Part shown: positions 21,318 to 33,608 of the stretch, piece after piece | Position numbering within the stretch: position 1 is the first letter of the stretch | Layout of the letters: each line of letters starts with the position of its first letter | DNA from: Rhabditoides inermis | Lineage: Eukaryota; Nematoda; Chromadorea; Rhabditida; Rhabditidae | Assembly: GCA_963966185.1 (NCBI GenBank) | Contig: CAWZYM010000399.1 | Span: forward strand, 423,001-487,000 | DNA: 64,000 bases | Direction: 5' to 3' | Program-made: the position numbers and the translations under genes | The notes under the pieces: generated by a model | Databases searched by the model: none | What the model was told of the DNA's origin: nothing | Seen by the model: only the letters and a program-made list of their open reading frames with translations

Positions 21318-24300
21318 ATGAGGCAACTGCTCGGACTCGCGCTTCTTGTCCAAGGTACGGTCACCTGATCGCCTGGTTTATTGTATTCCTATTCTCTCTG
21401 TGTTACTGTATCCCATTCTCCATCTCATTTGCATTTCCGCTCATAATCTATCTTTTGAATATGGTCTTCGCCTCATTTGCATATCGCTACACGCTGCATT
21501 CCTATTCATTTCGTGCGCGTTCTTGTCTCCAAGTCGCATCAAACGACGGGCGGAAAACTGAACTCGCTAGGAATTATATTGTGTGGTGTACTGGGCTACG
21601 GACGGCTGTCGTGTAGATAGAGGGCGATGACCGATTGAATAGAGATTCCAAAATTCACTTTCCCCTGCCCTCTCACTATCACACTCAATCACCGCGCGCC
21701 CTCTTTCGCACAGTGCAGACCACAAAGTTCGTGTCTTTATTGCTCCGAGGGATGCGCGTGGATCCCTCTAATCCCCTCTCCTCTACCACGGAATCTCTAC
21801 GAACCTACCTAGGGGTCAAAGGGTTTACGTCCAGCGTCAGCAGTCTACAGATATAGTGAAAGTAGCTGTGATTTGCAGGCAGTCTCGCCTGCATTTCGAC
21901 GAACCCTCGCCAGGCGCAGTTCTCTGCTCCCACCCAGCAGTTCCAGGCGCCGCCCGCGCCGCCCCAGCAGGTTTGTTTACTTGTTTACCTTTTGTTGATC
22001 TTGTTTATATCTCGTTTACAGCAAGTGTTTGTGGCGCGCGCAGCCGCCGCCAACCGCGGACCGAACGTGCCCCTCTCTACCCAGAACAGTGTGCTCGAGA
22101 GTGAGTAGTTGATTCATTTTTCCTTTTGTACTTCCCACATTGATGCCTTCTATTAGCCGTGTTGCGTCCGTAGCGCTAGAATAGTGAAATCGCGGCTAGC
22201 TAGAGAATGCCTACTTGACATCGAATATTTAGCGTGGATGGTGTGAGAGTTGAATGATCGGGATCGGGATTTTGCAAAAGGGACACAGAGTCGGCTGAAA
22301 AGGCGTTTTGACTCATCCCCACATAACCCGAGGGAATCCACTCAGCATGATCTTTTCTGGAGGGGCGAGAGTGGGAGTGAGAGAGCGTGTAGATGGGCGA
22401 GGCGCAGACACGAACCGTCTCTTTGTCACAGGCGGCGCGCGAGGGTTTTTGTATGGATTACCCATTGAATTGAGGATGCGAACTCGCCTCCCCTCCCGAA
22501 TTCCAGTCGATCCGGGAAGTCGCATCGCGCCTTTGATGACCACAGATTGAATCACAAACGAGTTATCCCGGGGGTTACGCTCATCGATTGATATGCGTTT
22601 AATTACAATCATAATGCACTTAGGTTTTGAGTTTGAGTTGTGAAACCACTAATCAATGTTTTCAGGGATGCTCGGCAAGAACGTGCAGCTTTCCGAGTTC
22701 TCGGCTGACGGCTACAACTCGGAGGGAGGCGGTCCCGTCAACGCCGGTACGTCGCCTTGCGTCTTTTATGCCTGCGTCACTTTCGCTTCCGCCCGACCTT
22801 TTGTGTAATTGCACGCGCGTGTTGGCTATTGTGTAGGTGGAATAGCATGACAGCCATGTCCTCCCCTTTCGCTCTCCCCTAATAATTTCACTTTCGTCTC
22901 CGCGCGGCGAATTTGGGAGATTTGCGCGAGGGGTGTGAGTGAGATCGAGACGCGCGATTCCTCTCTATTACGCACGCCCATACCAGTTTGTAATCCGAGG
23001 TTTGTATCTCTCGCGCATCCCATGCGTTTCGGTTTTCCCGAGACACGAGCCTCGTAAAACGCCGTGTTTCTTTCTTGCGTGTTTATGGGAATTGGCGGGT
23101 ATCGAGATGAAAAGAAGTCGCAGCTGGAGTATTTCTCGGGAGAGACAGTGTTCCACACACACACACGCGCACAGTATCGATAGTCCTCGATGACCGCGAT
23201 TTCGTTCCTTTACCACTCACCGTCGAAATGTATCTTGGTGCGGAGACGCACTAGGAAAAAGGCACCGACTCGACCCCTCGAAAAGGGCTAGCACCGGTTT
23301 TGCGGTGGCCGACGGAAAAAAGGGTAGGGGGGGGGGGTGGGATACGCCAAGAGAGTTGGGAGAAATCCAGCAATTCGAGAGAGAGAGAGATGAAGAAGAG
23401 ACATCGCCAGAGTCACCAAAAACCATTATGATGAGCAATTCATGGATATCAGAAGGGATAGACAAGGGGATAACAAATCGAGATGATGTGTTTTCAGGCC
23501 AGGCTCTGTCGTGCTACAACGACGGTCGTCCGTGCTGCTGGGCGAACGTGCCGCCTCCTGATGACCAGCTCGACTGGCAGGTCGCCACCGGAAAGCCCGA
23601 GGCCGAGCACTTCCGCAACGTCCCCGCTCCCGGTACGTCAGCTTTCGTCGTCTTGCGTCAATCTATTGTCTGCCATCTGGTCTGCCGCTTTTGTGTGTTG
23701 TTTTCTCTCTGATCAGGATATGATGCGGGGGGAAAATATCCGCCGCCCATTATTCGTTAGTCATGTTTTCTCGGAACCTGCTCGCAGACCGCACCAGACA
23801 ATCTCTTCCTCTCTGATAATGATGTTCTTTCTTTCTTTCTACTCCCCTTTGTCTCTCTCTCGCTCTGCGCCGGTAATTCTCCGGTTCTTTGCCTGTTTGT
23901 TGGATCGAAATCCGGAGAGGGGGCTGTTTCCGATAAGAGGCGTGTCTGAATTCCCGGAATGAAAATCACCGATAGCCCAGTTTCTGCGTCGACTCCAATC
24001 AACACACAAGTACAAAAAAAGCGACGCGGTGACAGATGATTGGGGATGTGATGAAAAGCGCAATATACATACACATATTTGTTGCCGTGTTACACAACAA
24101 AACATTGCGAAATGCCGAAAGCGTACGAATACACAGCCAGCATAACACAGAACACAGAAAGTGTAGTACAACCGTATACGATTTCAGAGGGTTCGTACCT
24201 GGTTGCGTACGCGCGCGCCGCCGCGCCGTCGGACGAGGCACAGTTCGCGTCGTGCTCCATCGGATGCGCCTCCTCGCCCATCACCGTACGCGCCAAGTGA

Positions 24301-26403
24301 GCATCGACTTCTTTCATCCATTCACTCCTTATTGATCCATTCATTCACCGACACCTGTAGACTGTAGACCTAACTGAATTTTCTGCTCCTTCCGGCGACT
24401 GTCTTTATTATTATAATATTGAAAAGGGAAAAGGGGAAGAAAGACAGATGTGTTCATGATAATTGATTATGATGTTCACCCGACTTCTTTCAGGCACTGG
24501 CAGTCGGAGAACGTGCTGCTGCAGGTGTGCCAGCGGGAGTCGTTCCCCAACTCGGTCAACTTCAACCCCCTCCTCAACTGCCAGGTAAGCGAGTTCACCG
24601 TTTATTAACATTTACAGAGATGAATGGAAACATTCACAACTGACCATTTGTGTTGCTTACTTGTTCGCTTGCAGGAGTTCCCTCTGGTGAACGGACTCGC
24701 GACCACTGAGCTCGTCCTGCCCAAGGCTTCCCTCGTTGATGTGAGTTTTGAAACACTTCAATCCTATCGAAACTTCAACCCTAATATCATTTGTAGATCG
24801 TGTTCGTCGCGTCCAACTTTGTCGGTGAGAACGGAGACATGGCGATTCTCGACGACATTGAGGTGAGATTTCTCGATTCAATACAGCCCCGAATTTGCAA
24901 CACCCCGAATACGATCTGTGAACAACTCTTTTACACCCCCTTATATAACATGCGACTATTAGAAACAAGTGTTTACGGGGCGCGGAAGTGAAGAGACACC
25001 CTCACATCCGCCACCCTAGGCCGTAAATAGCCAGGATACGATGTGCACATGCTTTGCAGATCTCCTATGACCACTCCGGACCCGAGTGCAACAAGGTCGA
25101 GGAGAGCACTGCTACTCATAGGTTAGAGAGCGAGATAAAGAGAGGGGGGGGGGAGAGAGAGAGAGAGAGAGACAAGCAGACAGATTGAGAAAATTCACAT
25201 CATAGGGGCGAGTCTCGCGAGACGACGATCGACGAGGGCAAGAACTCGGAGCTGTTCGAGAAGACTGTGGCGGGACAGAGGGGCGCGCACGGAGCCCGCA
25301 CTCACGCGGGAGTCGGCGCCGAGGAGGGTGCGTCACTGACTACATTTTATACTATAGTTCACTATTAACAACCTGTACATGTTACAATTTTTTGGGACAT
25401 TTGTTTAGTATGATCGGATTACAGAGGCTGCGGCGGAGCACTTCGAGTCTCGCTCGGGTGTGGAGCGGTTCGGTGAGGAGAACTTCCAGGGCGGAATGCA
25501 GCTGCGGCAGACCAAGAAGCACGGAGACACCGACGTCATCGAGAGCACCAAGAGCAGGGTGAGCGTGTCTGGCAGTAGAGTGAGAAAACGCTCGGATCAA
25601 CTGTTTTCGAATCCTAACTTTTACCTTTTGAGTCTTACCCGTCTCATCAGAGATAGCCTTTGGAAAGTGTTCGCGAATCGTATTTGCGGTAAGGGGATAT
25701 GTAGTGTTTCATTCTCCTTTCTCCAGGCGCTCGGATCGCAGACGGCCAAGGGCGTCGGATCCAAGGACTTCTCCATGTCCATCTGCAACACCACCAAGTG
25801 CAACTTCGAGGACGGTGAGTGACGTCACCCGATATTATTATTATTATTATTATTCCCAGGAACCACCTGCCAGTACAAGGACGCGCACCAGACGCAGTCG
25901 ATCCGCGGACTCACCACCAAGTTCCAGGTGAGTGTGACGTCATGTGAGATTTGCGTGACGTCATCGCTTGCAGGTCGTCACCGGACAGTTCATGAACCGC
26001 GTCACGGGAGTCAAGGAGAGCAGCGGTACGTGTGTGTGTGCATCACACTCATTCTCTTTTTGTTCGAAAACAATGACGAGATTAGCTATACCTATACGAC
26101 GAAGTTTCGAGAGACTGTGTCACAAGTGACGCGATTGCCACGATTCCGCGAAATCGTGGCTCACAACAGAGCGTTATCATCATATCATGTTCATCTGTTT
26201 TCTGAACAACCACTGTAATGCAGAATTATATGATTCATGAAATCATGGATCATCATATTTTTTCAGAGGGCGACTTCTACGCGGCGACGTTCCTGTTCCC
26301 GCGAGAGATGGCGGGACTCGAGGCGACCACCGAGCCCTTCACCGAGACGTCCCGGCTGCGCTTCCGCTACTACGAGGGAACCCACGGAGTCCAGCTCAAG
26401 GTA

Positions 26404-26460
<57 letters not shown>

Positions 26461-26800
26461 ATCTCTCTCCAATCCCTCCATTTCAGGGCTGCTGCGACTC
26501 GCTCGAGTCTTGTCCGTTCAGCTCGGACAAGTTTGTATCGGTGGCTGACCGCGTGTGGAAGACCGCCTCCTTCAAGTGCCCCCAGGGCACCGAGAAGGTT
26601 TGTGTTTACTTGTTTACCTGTTTACCTGTTTACCTTGTTTAAATTGTTTACCTGTCTGCCTTGTTTACTTGCTTACCCGATGTTTACAGGTGATCTTTGT
26701 GTGCGAGAACACGCGCACCAACCAGGGCGCATGTGCCATTGACGACATGGGAATGGTGGAGGAGAAGGGCCACCTCGCCACCGTCAAGGCCCTCTGCTAA
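21318..26800 (+). CDS. secreted protein with two MAM-like halves, 545 aa
   Basis: Eighteen exons in phase: 21318-21354, 21879-21970, 22022-22100, 22666-22746, 23498-23632, 24188-24296, 24494-24584, 24675-24740, 24797-24862, 25060-25121, 25206-25327, 25425-25558, 25727-25814, 25860-25927, 25974-26025, 26267-26400, 26487-26597, 26690-26800. A signal peptide (MRQLLGLALLVQG) is followed by a Gln/Pro/Ala-rich stretch. The first half has MAM-like features: SCYNDGRPCCWANVPPPDD then LDWQVATGKP, and a terminal AILDDIEI strand. A charged linker of about 110 residues follows. The second half repeats the plan: CNFEDGTTCQYKDA, FYAATFLFPREMAGLE, LRFRYYEGTHGVQLKGCC, VIFVCENTRTNQGACAIDD. MAM domains are adhesive beta-jelly-roll modules of extracellular proteins. 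There is no transmembrane segment or protease domain, so it is likely a matrix or secreted protein. It resembles uncharacterised nematode proteins; function unknown. Confidence 0.85.
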
Positions 26801-27544
26801 TCGATAATCGATAGCTATCGATTGATTATCGACTAGTTCCCCCACCACCACCAACCCCCTACCAATCAGAAGATGCTCACCGTGCAATGGCTATTTATTC
26901 GTGTGTTATAGAAAATGTATGAGATTCCCCTATGTGATGCTGCAATGCGCCCCTCCACAGAACTCGCGTGTGTCTCTTTGTTTCACTCTCCTCGTCACTT
27001 ACCTTGCCGAACCCAGTGTGTATGTTCAGAGTGTCGTGTTTTGTGTCAGTTTGTGTCTCCGAACCTCGTCATATTGTGTGCATATATGAATATGTAATAA
27101 GAGTATTTATGTAGAGCTAGAGAGGGCCGTGACTATTTGGGGGCAGGGCAGGGGAGTAATTGCGAGAGAGCGCAAAGAGCGTTGAGCGTTCAAAGAGGGG
27201 AAGAGGGAGAGAGCGCTCTGGGATGAATAGCTTGTGCATGCGCAGAGAGATCTTCGCAGCGGTCGCCGACACTCCCATTAATAATTGTAAGAGTGCTGCT
27301 ACGGTCTTGTTCGTGTCATCGCTTAATTACAACACTCTCTCTCTCTCTCTCTCTCTCGCCTCGCCGCACATCGGAACCTTGGCCACTCCTATTCACATGC
27401 ATATCTGTTTTCGGCAAGCATATAAACAGCCATCTCAGATCTCACTCTCTCTATCTCGATTACATGCTGTTGTGATTGCGCCATCCAGGGCAATAGGAGG
27501 AGACGTGTGTTTGTTTCGGGTGTTTCTCTTCATTTTCCAAGTTC

Positions 27545-27546
<2 letters not shown>

Positions 27547-27630
<84 letters not shown>
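27547..27630. repeat. (TA)n microsatellite
   Basis: An uninterrupted TA dinucleotide array of about 84 nt. Its length in the genome is probably polymorphic. Confidence 0.97.
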
Positions 27631-27633
<3 letters not shown>

Positions 27634-27867
27634 GTCGTGTATTTCTCACTCCTGTTTGAGTGGCATAGGACAATCTCTATAATGCGTCAGAATCTTTGAG
27701 AGTGACAGAGGGAGAAGAGGGAGATAGAGACGTTCTTTGTTCGTAGGGGAGGCGAGATACGTTCGCTCAAGCCCCCTGAGTGAGTGATGTAGCACTGTGC
27801 ATTCTATTTGGTGTGGCCCGTGCTGTTTTTTTTTCTGCATTCTCGCGTCTCGGTAAATATAAGAGCT

Positions 27868-27906
<39 letters not shown>

Positions 27907-27952
27907 AATATAGTCTGTATGCTGCAGCGGCTCTCCTGTTCGCTTTTTTGCA

Positions 27953-27995
<43 letters not shown>

Positions 27996-28305
27996 CAGAC
28001 GCGTTTAAAAAGAAGAGAGCCTAGCCGCTCAAATGATCGACGCCCTTAATAAACGCTAATTCGCCTCTCGCGTAATTAAGCTACTGAAACAGCTGCCTCT
28101 CCATTCTCTCCCTCTACTTCTGTCCCTTCTCTTTCTCTCTTTGTCTCGCTGTCCCTCTTTCTCCCTCATTCCTAATACATATTTTGCATTTGCTATCGCT
28201 CTGGACAATGATGTTTGCATTCTTATACTACCCTTTCATTTTCATCTGTTATGAATAGTATAGTCATCATTAGAATAGTCATTTGCCTCGTTGCGCTCAC
28301 ACATG

Positions 28306-28831
28306 GTTTTTTTTCTAGGAACCGTTCTAATGGGTATAAACTTTACAGTAGCGTTAAAAACACCATTCAACAATCCTTCATACTTCATTCGGTTGTTAAC
28401 ACTTGGAACTTGCTTCCTCATAACGTTGTAAAAATCTTCGACAAACACCAATCCAGAAAGAGCTTAAATAATCATATAAATTTCCATACCAAAAATGGCA
28501 CTATTTCGAGTTCACTTAACATACAAGACCCCACTAATTTCTAAAATATGAAGCTGGGGCAACTCTTATTCAGAAGTGGTGGCAAACGGCACATATGGAC
28601 CGTTTTTCTCACTCACTTTTATCTCGTTTCGGGTGATGAGACTGCACTTTTCCTGCATAGATCATAGATCATGTTAACTCTGATTTCTGGGGAGAGTGCG
28701 GTTGTACCGGGTCGCAGGGATACGGACCGACGACGGGGGCTGCTGTGCCGCCCGATCATCTTATTGTATTTCCTTCTATCCCGTGTTTTCACCACAAATG
28801 CATATGAATAAAACTATTATTATTATTATTG
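28306..28831 (+). mobile_element. 5'-truncated non-LTR retrotransposon (LINE) remnant
   Basis: The frame 28306-28544 encodes the typical last residues of a LINE reverse transcriptase ORF: a short SxNGYKLYSS stretch, then SFILHSVVNTWNLLPHNVV and SRKSLNNHIN. This matches the widespread pattern F..R....WN.LP..VV......FK..L. The stop is followed by about 270 nt of 3' UTR that ends in AATAAAACTATTATTATTATT, a simple (ATT)n tail typical of CR1/RTE-like elements. Nothing of the polymerase core remains. Family (CR1, RTE or related) cannot be decided from this fragment. Confidence 0.75.
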
Positions 28832-31800
28832 AGTCGGAGACAAATGGATTTGTATGGAATCGCGTACGATACTGGTGGCAAGTACACTATGTTACGAGGA
28901 TACTAATTCTAATATTAGACAAGTTCGTCACAGAAACGATGCTGTGGTAGTGTTTGAATCACCACAAACTCCAAATACAGACAGACGATGGTCCATCTTA
29001 TACCAGAATCTCTGCCGTGTAACCGAACGAAAGTAACGTTAATGCGAACTTTTTTCGTGTGATCAAAACACCTTGAAATCACCACACTGACTGTAATCAT
29101 CGTTCTCTTAAATGTACGAACACATTACACACTTTTTGTGTTTTTCCCACACACGCAGCGGACATGCATTCCGCTCATTATGATGCTTATTAGTATGTTA
29201 GGGCGCTCACATTACTCAATGAAAAAGCAAAAAGTGTTATCGTATTAGTTTAGATACCCCAATCGATAATTGTGATTTCACAATTTCGTGATTTCACACA
29301 AAATGTTTACTTGATACGCGCGTCACAATTCCGCGCCAAGCGCGCGCACCGGGGTGCGTGCTCTCAACGGGGCAACGTGACAGAGAGGGCGGCGAGATCA
29401 GAGAAAATGATGACGTCATCGACCACGTTTAGTAACTTTTCGAGTGTTAGCACAGTATCTTCAGCTGCAAACAAAGTTTGTCCGAAATCAGGTAATCGAA
29501 TGCTATCTAACTGCATAGGTTAAAACCCTGAAGATGCTTTTCATATTTGCATATTAGAACAGCAGTTAGCTTGGGTCACACAATTGTTCATTGAGGTCTC
29601 TAGTATTAGTTGCAGTTTCCTGGAACAAGTTTCACAGTTTCAAAGAACTGTACATAGTGGATAGTTATCACAATTTTGAAAACAACTGTTGTCAATCATT
29701 TTTATTGTGTTTCTCCGCTGATTGTTTTTGGTTTGTTTGCTGTAGTAAAAACGCAATTTACATTATTAATTGTATTTGTATTCAACTGCATATGAGTATG
29801 TATATGCTTACTAGGCTTCGTACTAGGCTAACCTTGATGTTTTAAATAAGTGTTACATAATCTGTTAGAAATGTTTAATAGCTAAACAGCTGCTTCTTCC
29901 CCGGAATCTAGAAACATAAACATCTATTTATACTCCTCAAAGCTTCCTGACTTTTAAAGCTGTGAGGAATGTTTTGATTGATGTATTCGTAAATTCTCTT
30001 CTCCTAAAACGATTACTTCCAGTCTTTAAAAGTAGTGTCCCTCTGGGTTTCGAAGTTGAGTTAGCATCGGAATGTGAAAATAGATTAAAACTGTTGCACT
30101 TTTGTCAATTGAACCATATGCCGAGAAAAGCCGGGAAGTTGGAGAAAACATCACCCATCGGGGACGTTTCTACACGTTTATGCACACTTTTCTCGTGAAT
30201 GAGTATATTCATGCGCAAATAACACACACTTTGATGAGCCTTTCGCATAATTTATGTATATGTGCGCTGTTTATGGCATCTTTTTGCTTCCTAATGGTAA
30301 TTGACTTCAAAATAATTCTTCGATTCCACCTAATTTCTTCTTATTAATTTCTGAACCTGAACATTTCTCTTTTTCTCAACGCTATTTTAAAAATTACATC
30401 ACATTTATAACACGATGCCGCACTATTCCTTTTGGCGGATGGCAAAAGGGTGTTCCATCTTAAATCTACATACTTTGCACTTGCTCTTTCGTGCATTTTG
30501 AATGTTCCTAATTGCATGTTTGTTAATTATGTTCATATTATATTTAATTTATTATGTGCAGCTCATGAAATATGCGTATTCTACATATATGAATGTGTTT
30601 ATTCCACGGCAAGGGCGGACATTGTCAGTACCATATAAGTACCGGTAAGATTAGAAATCATAAACATCTCGTAAATACGTTACATCCATGCAATAATGCA
30701 ATGAACTGTTCGTGCGGTAAAAAGAGAAGAGGTTGATGGAGTTCTGATTTATTCAACGTTTCGCAACCAATTCCGAAACAAAATGCATAATTCAGCGATA
30801 GCGATTGAATAAGTTCGCGCTTTTGCATGATAATAATCAGCTAATTAAAAAAGTCAATACTTGTGTTCGTGGTGACTGTACGTGGCAAAAATGTGTCCCC
30901 TTTTGCTGTTCGTGATTGCTGGAGCCGCCGCGCTCTCTCGCTGTATAATCGCCCCCTCTTCTCGCTTCACTATGCAAATACCCTCCCTCGGTCATTAGAG
31001 CGCACGCCCGTGACTTGATCCCAATTAACACCGCAAGGATATGTGACTCCTAGTCATGAACACTGATCCCTTCCACTGTTATATCACTACGCGCACGCCT
31101 ATTAGTCGACGCTGTACCTATAGTCAAGCTTCTTGAATATCAGTGACTTGCACCAAACTACATACATAGTACCGCTTCACGATCCGCAGCTGTCTGTGGG
31201 AAAAACTGAATTTAGTAGATGTGTTCGAGTGGCTGTCGGACAAAACATTTTTTTTGCAAACAAGTAGCAGGTCGTGCGAGATCGTTAGCATCACGCAGGC
31301 GTTATGGGCAAGGAGGCAAGGAGGTAGGGAGGGAGTGGCCAGAAATGGCGTGCATGCTAGTGAGTAGTTTGCGTACAAATGAATGACAGTATGAGGTGTG
31401 ACTTACGATCATTCGGTACCCACTCCACCACAGATACAATACATGTTTCTTATATTCGGTGACAATATGGAAAAAAAGTGTGACAATATAGAAAAAACGT
31501 GTTATTTTTCTATGTCTTATTTGTATGTTTTGTCTAGCTGATAAACGCCAAATCGCGATATTCGAAAGACTTAGAAATTCAATTTACAAAGAGAAACTCA
31601 AGAACTACGAAACGTGAATAATACAGGTAGCGTACGCCCACGAACAATGTGATGAATCTGAGTGGTTTCGTGTTTGTTGATGTTGTAACGTTTTCTAGGA
31701 TGACATTATTAGTCACTGACGATGAGATAGTGATAGTAAACCCAGTTCCTCGTTAGTCAGTCCGTGATGAAAAGCTGTCCTGGATATAGCGACAAAAACA

Positions 31801-32734
31801 ACACGGATTTATGTCCGCGAAAGCTTAGAAAATCTTCGCTCTTTCGCCGATCCACTCCAGGCGACCAGAACCATTTCCCTCCCCCGAACTACACACTTTT
31901 ACGAGTCACATGCGCTTCTCCCAAACATAATTCGGGGGGCGCTTCGAAATTGGAAACACTTTCATTGACCGTATAGGCAAGCTTTATGGTCTCTCTGCGC
32001 GTGGTCATTCCAGGAGAGATTCGGAGAGACTCATTTCGAAAGCTTGCCCAATCTGTCACTCTCTCCTTCCCACAATCACACAATGATGATGAATTGGCAT
32101 GCGCTCATTGCTCATTGCTCGTTGTCCGTGCATACTACATATGAGTGTCCTGTCCTGTCACCGAGCATTCCACCCGAAAAAGTGGAGTTGTGATAGAGCA
32201 GTGAGAGAGAGAGAAAGATGCGTGTGTGTGTTGGGGATTTGATTATCACCCAGGTTGAGGGACGCCTTCTTCCCTCGTTCTCCTTCCCTCCGCCCCTTCT
32301 GGATTGCGCTAATTGTCGTATCGCTGAGAGCGCACGCATACGCGACGCACGTCCCGCCGATTTGCATTCGTTCGCGCTGCAGCTTGCGACTACGTCAATT
32401 GGCCCCGCCGCGTGTGCTCGCCTGCTGGAAACTCTCGTGTCACCGACATCTGATACCCCGCCTCGTCGTCTACCCAGATTCTCCACTTCTCCACCGTATC
32501 TCGTTTCATATGAGGTGACCCGCGGCGGCTTTCTCGCGATTCGCACTTTCCCCCCGCTACTTCTCGACTGCAATGTGACACGTCGCGCAAATTAGACGGC
32601 GTGTAGGCACTTTCTACTTTCTCTTCTCTTCTCTCTGTCATCCGCTGCTAGATGACGTCGCCGTTGAATGTATAATCTCGACGGTAACGCACGCGTGCCT
32701 TCACCTTTCAGGCTCATGGTGATAATGTGTGCGT

Positions 32735-32785
<51 letters not shown>

Positions 32786-32895
32786 CCGGGACAGAGTGGT
32801 ATTCATATCTACATATGTAATCCATTAATCCGTATCAGAAGAGTGAGAGGGAAGGGGGAGGGCAGAAGGGGGAGAGGAGAGGAAGAGAGGGGAAG

Positions 32896-32947
<52 letters not shown>

Positions 32948-33608
32948 ACTGCCTTAGCTGAGCTCAGCCGCCGTCGAAAACGGACGGGTGCATTGATTGC
33001 GATTAAGTGAGTGGGAGATGCGCGAATTTCCTCTCTCTTTCCACCCATACCACTACCCGTTTTGATGAGTTTCGTTTTTATGAACTCGTCTCGCGGCTCT
33101 CTCGCATTCCCCTCTCATCACACTCTATCCGAGATTGAGCCCAACGTGTTTCAGTTTCCTGAAATGTTGTGCGTTTCCATTATTCTGGATCACTCGAATC
33201 TCCTCTTGTCGTGTGAGTAATTGGCGCGCTCTATACGGTAGAGTGGTCGTGCGGATAGAGACAATCCGCATCCTTCTTTCTCTTTCTCGTCGTCTTCGCA
33301 CGTTTGATTGTCAGATGACTGAGCCTGTGCTCTCGTGTTTTAATTTGCGAGTTGGCTGCTGGCGTTGTCGAGAGATGCCGTGGCGGCCGCTCTACACACG
33401 CCCCTCCCCCCTTCTCTCTCTCTCTCTCTCTCGGCTATCACTATGCTGTGCTTCTAGCTCCCCCCCCCCCTTCCCCCACCTATCCGCATTCATTTCTTTT
33501 GCTCTGTGTTTACCGCCGCACCGGAATGCGTTATTCGATTAGGGCTCATGTGCGTGGTTCAGTCGTGTCTTATTGCAGGAAAGAGGCATGTTGTGACTGT
33601 CCGACGCT

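Larger units (their letters stand above)
26801..33608. other. 6.8-kb repeat-rich intergenic region
   Basis: No protein-coding exon chain found on either strand. It contains CT arrays (27330-27357, 27871-27905, 27955-27988, 32731-32785, 32898-32944), a (TA)n array, a LINE remnant, and a 2-kb AT-rich stretch (about 29.0-31.0 kb) with no recognisable content. The right end, from about 32.2 kb, is GC-richer and is probably the GPCR promoter and 5' UTR; an acceptor ttattgcag at about 33580 precedes the GPCR start. Confidence 0.55.

Noticed and set aside
27160..27699. 179-codon open frame
   Set aside because: It consists of CT- and TA-repeat translation (SLSLSL and IYIYIY runs).
29962..30198. 78-codon open frame in the AT-rich intergenic stretch
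   Set aside because: No splice sites, no composition or codon pattern like neighbouring genes.
26801..33608. CRISPR-like or phage-like arrays
   Set aside because: The repeats are simple sequence only, and the window is clearly eukaryotic with spliceosomal introns.
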